Positions 47,177 through 54,665 of a stretch of 64,000 bases of DNA are shown here, one piece after another (position 1 is the stretch's first letter; every line of letters begins with the position of its first letter). Under the pieces are notes generated by a model. It was not told where the DNA came from and made no database searches. It worked only from the letters and a program-made list of their open reading frames with translations. Made by a program: the position numbers and the translations under genes. The stretch spans positions 214,169 to 278,168 of the forward strand of contig NZ_JAGHZZ010000009.1 in NCBI RefSeq assembly GCF_017745095.1, written 5' to 3'. Origin of the DNA: Sporocytophaga sp. Lineage in GTDB: Bacteria; Bacteroidota; Bacteroidia; Cytophagales; Cytophagaceae.

Positions 47177-47310
47177 AACTATAAAGAAAATCGTGTAGTC
47201 CCCTTTGTCATCCTGAGCCTTGCGAAGGATCTGGGGGGTAAAGGAATCCTCAGATCCCTCGTTCCTCGGGATGACAAAATCTTAGGTACTGCATAATTTT
47301 TCTTTAAGTT
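47177..47310. repeat. Palindromic element GTCATCC...GGGATGAC between nuoB and nuoC
   Basis: Inner arms 47207-47234 and 47250-47275 (GTCATCCTGAG.. and ..CTCGGGATGAC, with GGATCT/AGATCC inside) are imperfect complements. Outer arms 47177-47201 and 47286-47310 (AACTATAAAGAAAA against TTTTCTTTAAGTT) also pair. The inner word is a well-known abundant repeat type in Bacteroidota genomes. Confidence 0.75.
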
Positions 47311-47320
47311 TAATATCAAA

Positions 47321-47355
47321 GTCCTTAGGAGAAGGATTTAGGATGAGGTGAATTT
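47321..47355. repeat. Dispersed repeat, GGATGAGGT family (copy 2)
   Basis: GTCCTTAGGAGAAGGATTTA then GGATGAGGTGAATTTAAA, ending 13 bases before the nuoC start. Purine-rich AGGAGAAGG and GGATGAGG lie in the leader. Confidence 0.65.
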
Positions 47356-47367
47356 AAATCATTAATT

Positions 47368-47862
47368 ATGACCTTTCAGGAAATTAAAGAACTGATCATA
47401 CAGGAATTTGGTGCGGAAACAGTCGTTGCTGAGAATTTATCAGGTCTTCAGCCTATACTTACTATTGTGAAGGAGAAACTTCCTCTGATAGCAAGGTTTC
47501 TATGGAGTAATGAAAAAACTTATTTTGATTACTTATCATGCATCACAGCAATAGATGATCTGAAGACTGGAACAATTGAAGTAGTTTATAATTTCTATTC
47601 AATACCATACAACCACTATTTTACTCTCAAAGTGGAAACCTCAAGAGGGGATGAAAACAATCTTCCTCTGATTCCAACTCTTTGCGAAATATATAAAACA
47701 GCTAACTGGCACGAACGTGAAGCTTTTGATCTTTTTGGAATTGTATTTGAAGGACACCCTGACCTTAGGAGAATTCTTCTTCCTGCAGACTGGGAAGGCT
47801 ATCCTTTGAGAAAAGATTATAAGGAACAGGAATATTATCATGGTATAAAAGTAGCTTATTAA
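47368..47862 (+). CDS. nuoC: NADH-quinone oxidoreductase subunit C
   Basis: 164 residues, the separate (not CD-fused) form. [21 protein letters not shown] and [19 protein letters not shown] are the family signature in the C-terminal half. It is part of the hydrophilic arm of complex I. One base separates it from nuoD. Confidence 0.95.
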   Translation: MTFQEIKELIIQEFGAETVVAENLSGLQPILTIVKEKLPLIARFLWSNEKTYFDYLSCITAIDDLKTGTIEVVYNFYSIPYNHYFTLKVETSRGDENNLPLIPTLCEIYKTANWHEREAFDLFGIVFEGHPDLRRILLPADWEGYPLRKDYKEQEYYHGIKVAY

Positions 47863-47863
47863 G

Positions 47864-49084
47864 ATGCCAACCGACAGGATTCAATACGTTTACCATAAAG
47901 ATAATCTCCAGAAGTCTGAGCCCACCCGCACAAAACCTGAAGATCTTAAAAGCGAGGAGATGATTATCAACCTTGGTCCTCAGCACCCGTCAACACATGG
48001 GGTATTGAGACTTGAGGTGATTACAGATGGAGAATTTGTAAAAGAGGTTATTCCTCATATGGGTTATTTGCACAGATGTTTTGAAAAACATGCGGAAAAC
48101 CTTCCTTACAATCAGATTATTCCATTCGTTGACCGAATGGATTACCTGGCTTCAATGAACTCAGAACATGTTTATGTAATGGGATTGGAGAAGATGCTGG
48201 GTATCGAAAATACTTTGCCTAAAAGAATCGAATATATCCGAGTGCTTGTTGCTGAGCTGAACAGACTTGCTTCACATTTTGTAGCAATCGGAACTTATGG
48301 AATTGATATAGGAGCCTTTACGCCATTCTTATGGTTAATGCGAGACAGGGAGCACATTCAACGTTTGCTTGAGTGGGTGTGCGGAGCGAGAATGCTGTAC
48401 AACTATATCTGGGTAGGCGGTTTGTTTTATGATCTTCCTGTTGGGTTTGAAGAGCGTTGTGCAGACTTTATTAAATACCTTAAGCCCAAAATGAAAGAAT
48501 TGGAAGCGCTGGTAATTAATAATAAAATTTTTATCCAGCGTACAGCTAACATAGGAGTGCTTCCTTTGGATCTGGCAATCAACTACGGTTGTTCCGGTCC
48601 AATGCTGAGAGGATCAGGTTTAAAATATGACCTCAGAAGAGTAGATGGATATTCTGTCTATCCGGAACTGGACTTTGATATCCCTGTTGGAAAAGGTGAT
48701 ATGGGAACTATAGGAGATTGCTGGGATAGAAATTATGTCAGAGTTCTGGAGTGCTACGAGTCCATTAAAATTATTGAACAGTGCCTGGTACAGCTTACCG
48801 GAACTCACAAGAGAACTAGAGAATTTGACCCACAGGCGATGGTTCCCAAGAAGATCAGACCTAAGGCAATGGATTTTTATGTAAGAGGAGAAACTCCCAA
48901 GGGAGAGTTAGGCTTTTATTTCAGATCAACAGGAAATACTGATATCCCCTACAGGTGCAAAGGTCGCTCCCCATGTTTTGTAAACCTTTCTGTCATTAAT
49001 GAATTATCAAGAAATACTATGCTTGCAGACTTAATTGCTATTATTGGGTCTATAGATGTGGTAATGGGTGAAGTAGACAGGTAA
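47864..49084 (+). CDS. nuoD: NADH-quinone oxidoreductase subunit D
   Basis: 406 residues. Landmarks: [58 protein letters not shown]-like [10 protein letters not shown], and [20 protein letters not shown] near the end. It forms the quinone-binding pocket with NuoB. The usual next gene, nuoE, is absent; a repeat-filled gap and the NAD(P)HX repair gene follow. Confidence 0.95.
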   Translation: MPTDRIQYVYHKDNLQKSEPTRTKPEDLKSEEMIINLGPQHPSTHGVLRLEVITDGEFVKEVIPHMGYLHRCFEKHAENLPYNQIIPFVDRMDYLASMNSEHVYVMGLEKMLGIENTLPKRIEYIRVLVAELNRLASHFVAIGTYGIDIGAFTPFLWLMRDREHIQRLLEWVCGARMLYNYIWVGGLFYDLPVGFEERCADFIKYLKPKMKELEALVINNKIFIQRTANIGVLPLDLAINYGCSGPMLRGSGLKYDLRRVDGYSVYPELDFDIPVGKGDMGTIGDCWDRNYVRVLECYESIKIIEQCLVQLTGTHKRTREFDPQAMVPKKIRPKAMDFYVRGETPKGELGFYFRSTGNTDIPYRCKGRSPCFVNLSVINELSRNTMLADLIAIIGSIDVVMGEVDR

Positions 49085-49206
49085 GTAAGTTTTAAGTTGG
49101 GAGCTTAAGGCGCAAAGCTGAAAGCACTTTTGCATTTATTGGTGAAGTGGAGCGAGGCTGCATTTGATTTGAACCAGAAACTTAAAATATAGCACCGCAC
49201 TAAATC

Positions 49207-49435
49207 TTCTCCTTTAGGACATCGCCGTCAACTTAGTGATGAGACAAGTAAAAAATAGTTTTCTCTGCTATATAAAAGAGAAGTAATAATGGAAAAGAGA
49301 GCAACAGTTTGAGCAACAGCAACAAAAAATTCCAGAAATAGTCTTGCTGTTGCTCAAACTGTTGCTAATTTTCTTTAATTAAGAATTATGTAATTCTAAA
49401 CTTGCTTAAGTTGACGGCCATGTCCTTTAGGAGAA
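49207..49435. mobile_element. MITE-like palindromic element, 229 bp
   Basis: Terminal arms 49207-49235 and 49407-49435 are complementary in 26 of 29 positions (TTCTCCTTTAGGACAT.. and ..ATGTCCTTTAGGAGAA). An inner perfect 22-bp inverted repeat (49301-49322 and 49344-49365) flanks a 21-nt loop. No coding capacity. Such terminal and internal symmetry fits a non-autonomous transposon or a large REP-type element. Confidence 0.7.
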
Positions 49436-49460
49436 GGTTTAGGATGAGGTCCATTTTTCC
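49421..49460. repeat. Dispersed repeat, GGATGAGGT family (copy 3)
   Basis: TGTCCTTTAGGAGAAGGTTT then AGGATGAGGTCCATTTTT, ending three bases before the NAD(P)HX gene start; its left half overlaps the right arm of the 229-bp element. Confidence 0.65.
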
Positions 49461-49462
49461 TT

Positions 49463-50980
49463 ATGAAAATTCTTTCTGCCAATCAGATTCGAGCACTTGA
49501 TGCTTTTACAATTCAAAATGAGCCAATTTCATCAATTGACCTGATGGAAAGGGCTTCTGCAACCTTTGTTAATTGGTTTATAGAACGCTTTAATCCTGAC
49601 AGAGAAGTTTATATTTTCTGTGGACCGGGAAATAATGGTGGTGATGGACTTGCTGTTGCCCGGTTATTGACCCTTGTTCAATATTCTGTTAAGGTTTTTG
49701 TTTTTCCTTCCGACAGATATAGCGCAGACTTTGACATTAATTTTAGAAGACTTGAAAAGCTGGTAACAATTACTAAGATCAGTTCAAAGGAACGTATTCC
49801 TGTTTTACCTAAAGCGGCAGTTGTTATCGATGCAATCTTTGGCTCCGGTTTATCAAGGCCTGTAGGTGGATTATATGCAGATGTTATAAAATCTATTAAT
49901 GATTCAACTACGATCAGAGTTGCTATAGATATAGCTTCTGGACTTTTCTGCGATTCAAATAATGAAGATCCTGTTAAAGTTAAGGTTGATTATACCTTTA
50001 CATTTCAGTTACCGAAACTTTCATTTTTGATTCCTCAGAATGAAGAATTTACAGGCTCATGGATTGCGAAAGATATCGGACTTGATAAGACTTTTATAGA
50101 AAATCAAAGTTCTTTTTTTTCTTATGCGGAGGAAGAAGAAATTTTTCCTTTTATAAAACCAAGGAAGAAATTCAGCCATAAGGGTGATTATGGAAAGGCT
50201 TTGATTATGGCGGGCAGCTTTGGAATGATGGGAGCTGCAGTTTTAAGTGGAAAAGCTTGTTACAGAGCTGGAGCAGGCTTAGTAAAATTCTATACTCCAA
50301 GATGCGGTGTTCAGATATTGCAGTCAGCTTTACCCGAAGCTATCCTAAGCGCTGATCCTGAAGAAAATTTCATCTCTAAGCTTCCAGATCTATCAGGTTT
50401 TAATGCTGTGGCCGCAGGGCCGGGCTGGTATGAGGGAGAGGAATCTACAAATGTATTGAGGCTACTGTTTGAGGATAAAAATTTGAAACTTGTCCTTGAT
50501 GCCGGCGCATTAAATGTATTAAGTAAAAATAAGGACCTTTTGAATTTGCTACCAGCCAATACTATTCTTACGCCGCATCCTGGCGAATTCAAAAGGCTTG
50601 CAGGAGATTTTCCTGATGATTATTCAAGATTAGAGGGCCTCAGAAAGTTTTCAGAAAAGTACAATTGCATAGTCGTATTAAAAGGTGCTCATAGCATGGT
50701 TGCTTCACCCAATGGAACTGTCAGCTTTAATAGCACCGGGAATCCGGGAATGGCAACTGCAGGAAGCGGGGATGTATTAACAGGAATTATTGTATCTCTT
50801 CTGGCACAAGGTTACAATCCATTACTTGCAGCAAAACTTGGAGTTTACATACATGGGTATGCCGGAGATAATGCAGCTTCTAAATACGGAACCGTATCAA
50901 TCATTGCAGAAGATATAATTGATGGGATAAAAGATTTTTACCTGAAATGTGATAAGTACTTTCGTACTTCGCTGCTATGA
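49463..50980 (+). CDS. nnr: Bifunctional NAD(P)HX epimerase/dehydratase
   Basis: 505 residues. N-terminal YjeF_N epimerase domain to about 215 (FCGPGNNGGDGLAVARLL, AIFGSGLSRPVGG, AIDIASGLFCD), then the ADP-dependent dehydratase of the ribokinase-like fold (KGDYGKALIMAGSFGMMGAA, LTPHPGEFKRL, GNPGMATAGSGDVLTGII). It repairs hydrated NADH/NADPH, so its place after nuoABCD fits NADH metabolism. Its end overlaps the convergent small lipoprotein gene by six bases. Confidence 0.95.
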   Translation: MKILSANQIRALDAFTIQNEPISSIDLMERASATFVNWFIERFNPDREVYIFCGPGNNGGDGLAVARLLTLVQYSVKVFVFPSDRYSADFDINFRRLEKLVTITKISSKERIPVLPKAAVVIDAIFGSGLSRPVGGLYADVIKSINDSTTIRVAIDIASGLFCDSNNEDPVKVKVDYTFTFQLPKLSFLIPQNEEFTGSWIAKDIGLDKTFIENQSSFFSYAEEEEIFPFIKPRKKFSHKGDYGKALIMAGSFGMMGAAVLSGKACYRAGAGLVKFYTPRCGVQILQSALPEAILSADPEENFISKLPDLSGFNAVAAGPGWYEGEESTNVLRLLFEDKNLKLVLDAGALNVLSKNKDLLNLLPANTILTPHPGEFKRLAGDFPDDYSRLEGLRKFSEKYNCIVVLKGAHSMVASPNGTVSFNSTGNPGMATAGSGDVLTGIIVSLLAQGYNPLLAAKLGVYIHGYAGDNAASKYGTVSIIAEDIIDGIKDFYLKCDKYFRTSLL

Positions 50981-51214
50981 ATCGACTTTCACTACAACAC
51001 CTGAAGAGTCATAAAGAACTTCTCTGAGTTGTCCTCTGTATTCAAAGTTAGCTTCATATTGATTGTTTTTCTTTTCTTCCCATTTAACTTTCACATCAGT
51101 GGGGAAGTCGCTGTAGAATGCATTGATAACAGGATCAGGTACCTGAGCTGGATCCAGATTTTTATTGCAGGCAAATGCTATCAATACCAGGGCGCTAATG
51201 GCGATTTTCTTCAT
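50975..51214 (-). CDS. PepSY-like small lipoprotein
   Basis: 79 residues. Lipoprotein signal to C16 (LVLIAFAC). The mature part AFYSDFPTDVKVKWEEKKNNQYEANFEY and LREVLYDSSGVVVKVD matches the short beta-lactamase-inhibitor-like PepSY repeat (SxFP..KVKWEK...YEAEF). These are periplasmic or surface beta-sheet proteins of unknown role. Convergent with nnr, overlapping by 6 bp. Confidence 0.82.
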   Translation of the reverse strand: MKKIAISALVLIAFACNKNLDPAQVPDPVINAFYSDFPTDVKVKWEEKKNNQYEANFEYRGQLREVLYDSSGVVVKVDS

Positions 51215-51451
51215 TTTTTATGCTCTTTAAAAATAAAACCTCAAAAAAATGAATATTGTTGGAAAGCATCCCTTCTTATCTCTTTTGGCCTGATGTTTGT
51301 TACACCAAATAACCATTAGCCGTTGAAAATTCCTGTTAATAATTATAATCAATTACTGCCTTACAAACTCCAATAGATTGATTAACAGGGTGAATTTTTT
51401 AACGATTAATGGGAATTAAAATTTAAAGGAGTTTTATTCGTTTTATAATAT

Positions 51452-51483
51452 CTTGCAGTCCTTACGAATAAGATTTAATTTTA
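51452..51483 (+). promoter_or_regulatory. Candidate promoter of rhodanese-like gene
   Basis: CTTG (51452-51455), 20-bp spacer, TAATTTTA (51476-51483), one mismatch in each box. Leader about 20 nt. Confidence 0.4.
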
Positions 51484-51508
51484 CCTTTAGAAGCTCAATT
51501 AAGAATAT

Positions 51509-51952
51509 ATGAAACTAACTTCCAGACTCACTGTGATTTTCATAATGCTGATTTCTGTTGGCATTCTTTCATTTACATTAAATAAAAGTGACAATCCATT
51601 TACTGAGGAATATCTGATCGAACCATCAGAATTGGCAAGGATTCTAAACAGTTCTACAGCAAAGCAGCCAGTAATTTTCAATATGGGACCTATGCAGCAT
51701 ATCAAAGGTTCTGTGAATGTGGGTATTGGAAACAGTACTTCCGGTATGAATCAGCTGCAGGCCAAAGTAAGCAAGCTAAATAAAAATCAATTTATTGTTA
51801 TTTACTGTGGGTGTTGCGCAATGCAAAATTGCCCGAATGTGAAACAACCATACGAATACCTCAAAAATGCGGGCTTCGAAAATTTTAAAATTCTTAATAT
51901 TAAAAGCAGTTTGAGTGAAGATTGGGTAAATAAAGGTTATCCAATGAATTAA
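51509..51952 (+). CDS. Exported rhodanese-like protein with Cys-rich active site
   Basis: 147 residues. N-terminal hydrophobic segment (about 8-24) is a signal or anchor. The rhodanese-like fold runs from about 35 with PVIFNMGPMQHIKGSVNVG and FIVIYCGCCAMQNCPNVKQP. Instead of the single Cys loop of thiosulfate sulfurtransferases there are four Cys in the pattern CGCCx4C, suggesting a metal or redox site in the envelope. Similar CGCCx4C proteins are found in other Bacteroidota. Specific function unknown. Confidence 0.78.
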   Translation: MKLTSRLTVIFIMLISVGILSFTLNKSDNPFTEEYLIEPSELARILNSSTAKQPVIFNMGPMQHIKGSVNVGIGNSTSGMNQLQAKVSKLNKNQFIVIYCGCCAMQNCPNVKQPYEYLKNAGFENFKILNIKSSLSEDWVNKGYPMN

Positions 51953-51979
51953 TAATCTAATGGTAATAGATTTCAAAAG

Positions 51980-52004
51980 AGGGCTTTAATAAAGCCCTTT
52001 TTTT
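51980..52004 (+). terminator. Rho-independent terminator
   Basis: AGGGCTTT-AAT-AAAGCCCT stem-loop followed by a T-tract. Confidence 0.9.
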
Positions 52005-52262
52005 GTTTGTCGATACTTTTGGTTTTTTCATCGAAGATTTAATTTTTTTAGGGAACATTTTCAAAATGCCAAGTCTATTTGATATAAGTATTAAAAGTTG
52101 TACCAAAAGGGAGTATATTTTTTAAACTGATTGTCCTAAATATTCCCTTAGGGTTTTTTATTTTTTAAACTTTTATTTTTACCTGGGGGGCTGAAGTAAT
52201 ATTCAGCCTTCTTTCTTTTTAGCCCAAGCAAACAATTACTTTATCCACTTGTTCCTTTTATT
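52005..52262. other. Gene-free stretch
   Basis: T-rich spacer before the DUF1622 gene; no frame, clear promoter or hairpin recognised. Confidence 0.4.
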
Positions 52263-52622
52263 ATGGAAGAAATAGTAAAGTCAATAACGACGGCACTGGC
52301 AAGAGGGGTAGAAATTGCAGCCGCAATGGTTATTGGCATTGCTTCTGTTAGGGCAATTGTAATGTTTTTAGGAAACTATTTTAAAAAATTGGCGCCTAAA
52401 AAAATATCAATTGAAGATATTCGTTTGTCTTTGGGACGTTCTCTGGCATTGGCTCTAGAGTTCCTATTAGGGGCAGACATACTGAAAACAGCCGTCGCAC
52501 CGACTTGGAATGAAATCGGACAACTGGCAGCAATAGCTGTGCTGAGAACAGCTCTCAACTTTTTTTTGGACCGGGAACTTAGGAATAATGAAGTCAGCAG
52601 GTCTGCCGAGCCAAGAGGATAA
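52263..52622 (+). CDS. DUF1622 family membrane protein
   Basis: 119 residues with about three membrane segments (about 15-36, 55-75, 80-100). The phrase RLSLGRSLALALEFLLGADILKTAVAPTW is the DUF1622 hallmark. Role unknown; members are small inner-membrane proteins found in many phyla. The last residues (NEVSRSAEPRG) are polar. Stands alone. Confidence 0.85.
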   Translation: MEEIVKSITTALARGVEIAAAMVIGIASVRAIVMFLGNYFKKLAPKKISIEDIRLSLGRSLALALEFLLGADILKTAVAPTWNEIGQLAAIAVLRTALNFFLDRELRNNEVSRSAEPRG

Positions 52623-52727
52623 TTGAGAAAGTTTGGTGCTTTTTTTGCTAAGAAGGGAACGGCAATTTGCCTGGAATTTTTAGTGTTGTTTTAGCAAATT
52701 GTTTTTAGGTTTATATATACATTATCG

Positions 52728-53249
52728 ATGAAACTAAATTTTTTAAAACTCTTTTTTGTCAAAATCCTGACAGGAATAATTTTTATCAGTGTATTCACCT
52801 CTTGCGGAAAAACTGAAGACCCAACTCCTTCATCTCATAGCAACTACGTTGACGAGAGAAAAAATTTTATAGGTGAAATAAAGGCAGCAAGAACAATCTA
52901 TAATTCTGAAAATCCCAATCTATATGATCTCAAGGATTCTGTAATTGTAAGTATTGAAGAAAGATCAACCAACAACAGAGCGCTTTTGATTACAATAAAA
53001 GACATTTCCGGAACGAATGTAATCGCTAGGTTTGAGGCGGAGGTATATGAATTTTCAAATGAATCAATGAAGTTTTCAGTACTTCCTTCAACTTCTGGAT
53101 TAGCAGTATATGGCCCCTATTATCAAGCTGCTGCATCTGCGAAAGATGGGAATTACAGTCCTCCAGGAAATTATTTGAATATCACTTTCACTCAGACAGA
53201 GAATAATGTGACCCGACAGGTTTTGGTTTTGAAAAGAGATTTGGATTAA
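52728..53249 (+). CDS. Predicted lipoprotein, unknown function
   Basis: 173 residues. Signal with lipobox FTSC (C26) after a long hydrophobic stretch. The mature protein has a polar linker and then beta-rich segments (RALLITIKDISGTNVIARFEAEVYEF). No family was recognised. A bidirectional terminator follows at 53352. Confidence 0.7.
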   Translation: MKLNFLKLFFVKILTGIIFISVFTSCGKTEDPTPSSHSNYVDERKNFIGEIKAARTIYNSENPNLYDLKDSVIVSIEERSTNNRALLITIKDISGTNVIARFEAEVYEFSNESMKFSVLPSTSGLAVYGPYYQAAASAKDGNYSPPGNYLNITFTQTENNVTRQVLVLKRDLD

Positions 53250-53351
53250 TTGAGCTGAAAGCTAAAGGCAAAAGTGTAAAGTGAAAAAATGGGAGTGTGC
53301 AATTCTTCTTCTGAAGTACTTTGTTGAGATATTTTGAAAGGGACTAAAATT

Positions 53352-53384
53352 AAAAAGGCAGCCAATTAAAAGCTGCCTTTTTAT
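53352..53384. terminator. Bidirectional terminator
   Basis: Perfect 11-bp stem AAAAAGGCAGC / GCTGCCTTTTT, loop 9 nt, with A and T tracts on the two sides; serves the convergent genes at 52728 and 53402. Confidence 0.9.
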
Positions 53385-53401
53385 TACTGAAGTGCGATTT
53401 T

Positions 53402-53884
53402 TTATTGAGCAGTGAATGTTCCTTCTACAGGAAGTACAGCGCCCATATATTCAAACTCAGTATTTGCTTTCACCTTTGTCGCAGTCACTTCAGCAAGCGT
53501 TAATGTTTTTTCTTCCTCTGTGCCTTTATTTGTAACAATGGATTTTTGATCTTGAGAAAGTTCCCAAGTTCCTGATGGAGGAAGAAGGGCAGCAGAACAT
53601 GGTGTTCCTCCATCGCTCAGAGTATATGTATTATCGTTCTTGAAGATAAGGATGTCATCTGTGACACAGCCAACGAGTGCTGAATACATTGGATTGGTTA
53701 AAATATTAGTGGTATCTGTGGTTAGATTTGCTTTTGTCAGTTTCCAGTTTTTTCCAACAAGGAGTTCCTTTGTATTGGTATTTTGAGGTGGGTTATTAGG
53801 AGTAGCATCATCGTCCTTGTCTTTTTTACAACCTACGAAAAGCAATAGCCCACAAAAAGCCAATAGTGTCAGTTTTGATTTCAT
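53402..53884 (-). CDS. Lipocalin-like lipoprotein
   Basis: 160 residues. Lipobox FVGC (C19), then a Lys/Asp-rich linker. LVGKNWKLTKA and later FKNDNTYTLSDGG, SGTWELSQDQKSIV are the pattern of small Bacteroidota lipocalin-like proteins, with two Cys (in VGCVTDD and GTPCSAA) that may form a disulfide. Expected on the outer membrane; ligand unknown. Confidence 0.8.
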   Translation of the reverse strand: MKSKLTLLAFCGLLLFVGCKKDKDDDATPNNPPQNTNTKELLVGKNWKLTKANLTTDTTNILTNPMYSALVGCVTDDILIFKNDNTYTLSDGGTPCSAALLPPSGTWELSQDQKSIVTNKGTEEEKTLTLAEVTATKVKANTEFEYMGAVLPVEGTFTAQ

Positions 53885-54099
53885 AATTTTAATATGGAAT
53901 GGTTAAATTAATTATCGATAAATATGTCAAATGGCTAAAAAGTAAACAGGGAAATTAAAACATCTGCGGTTGATATCTATTTCCGGTAACTTTTAATCGA
54001 AATTTAGTATTAATGTTCGAGCTATGCGAAATTATTTTGCTAAAATAAATATAGGGAAGGCTCCGTTTTTAAAATTGTCAATAATTTTAAATTGTCTGT

Positions 54100-54255
54100 A
54101 TGGTTCATATAATTTCACTCATTTTTCTGATATTAGTGATGGGTTGCGCCCATAATACTTCAGAATCCTGTTTTACAGATAAAAAAAGACCTAAGAAAAA
54201 CAGGAAAAAGGAGGTAATCATTATTTATGAACGTCAAAAACCAAGTTTCCAATGA
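54100..54255 (+). CDS. Micro-lipoprotein 1 of a tandem trio
   Basis: 51 residues. Signal ends at a lipobox (MGC, C16). The mature peptide begins AHNTSESCFTDKKRPKKNRKK, followed by EVIIIYERQKPSFQ. Like its two neighbours it pairs an S-C-x-T motif with a very basic stretch. The stop overlaps the start of the next gene (ATGA), which is strong support that both are translated. Confidence 0.6.
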   Translation: MVHIISLIFLILVMGCAHNTSESCFTDKKRPKKNRKKEVIIIYERQKPSFQ

Positions 54256-54437
54256 ATAAAAAATTACAGATATTATCCCTGACAATACTTGTACTAATAT
54301 TATCTGCCTGTGCTACAGGAAAGAAGGGCTGCAATACCTGTCCGGATTTTGATAAGAAGGGAAAAAAATATCCTAAGGCTAAAAATAAAAAAAGAGCTTC
54401 TGTCTCAATGCCTGAAGCATTTCATCTTTTTGTTTAA
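54252..54437 (+). CDS. Micro-lipoprotein 2 of a tandem trio
   Basis: 61 residues. Lipobox LSAC (C20), then ATGKKGCNTCPDFDKKGKKY and a Lys-rich stretch, ending SMPEAFHLFV. The CNTCP followed by DFDKKGKK pattern is shared with the gene at 54474. Unknown role; a surface or periplasmic anchor peptide is likely. Confidence 0.7.
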   Translation: MNKKLQILSLTILVLILSACATGKKGCNTCPDFDKKGKKYPKAKNKKRASVSMPEAFHLFV

Positions 54438-54473
54438 AACAACTCCATATTTTTATTCAAAATTTTTAATTCT

Positions 54474-54647
54474 ATGAAAAAGGTATTATTGCTTATGTTC
54501 TCAATACAGATGGTCATTGTGCCAGCTTGTACTGTATTTAAAAAGTCCTGCGCTACCTGCCCATCTTATCCGAAGAAACCAAAAAAACCTAAAAGCAAAA
54601 AGAGGATATCTTATTCCAATCAGGGAAAAGATATCCTCTTTATTTAA
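54474..54647 (+). CDS. Micro-lipoprotein 3 of a tandem trio
   Basis: 57 residues. Signal MKKVLLLMFSIQMVIV with lipobox VPAC (C19), then TVFKKSCATCPSYPKKPKKP and a basic tail ending QGKDILFI. CATCPSYPKKPKK matches CNTCPDFDKKGKK of the previous protein. The transcription terminator hairpin (54601-54639) lies inside its final codons. Confidence 0.65.
   Translation: MKKVLLLMFSIQMVIVPACTVFKKSCATCPSYPKKPKKPKSKKRISYSNQGKDILFI
54601..54646 (+). terminator. Terminator overlapping the end of micro-lipoprotein 3
   Basis: Perfect 12-bp stem AGAGGATATCTT / AAGATATCCTCT with a 15-nt loop and TTTATTT behind it. The stop codon lies just past the hairpin. Confidence 0.85.
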
Positions 54648-54665
54648 AATTAAATTTTTATTCTA

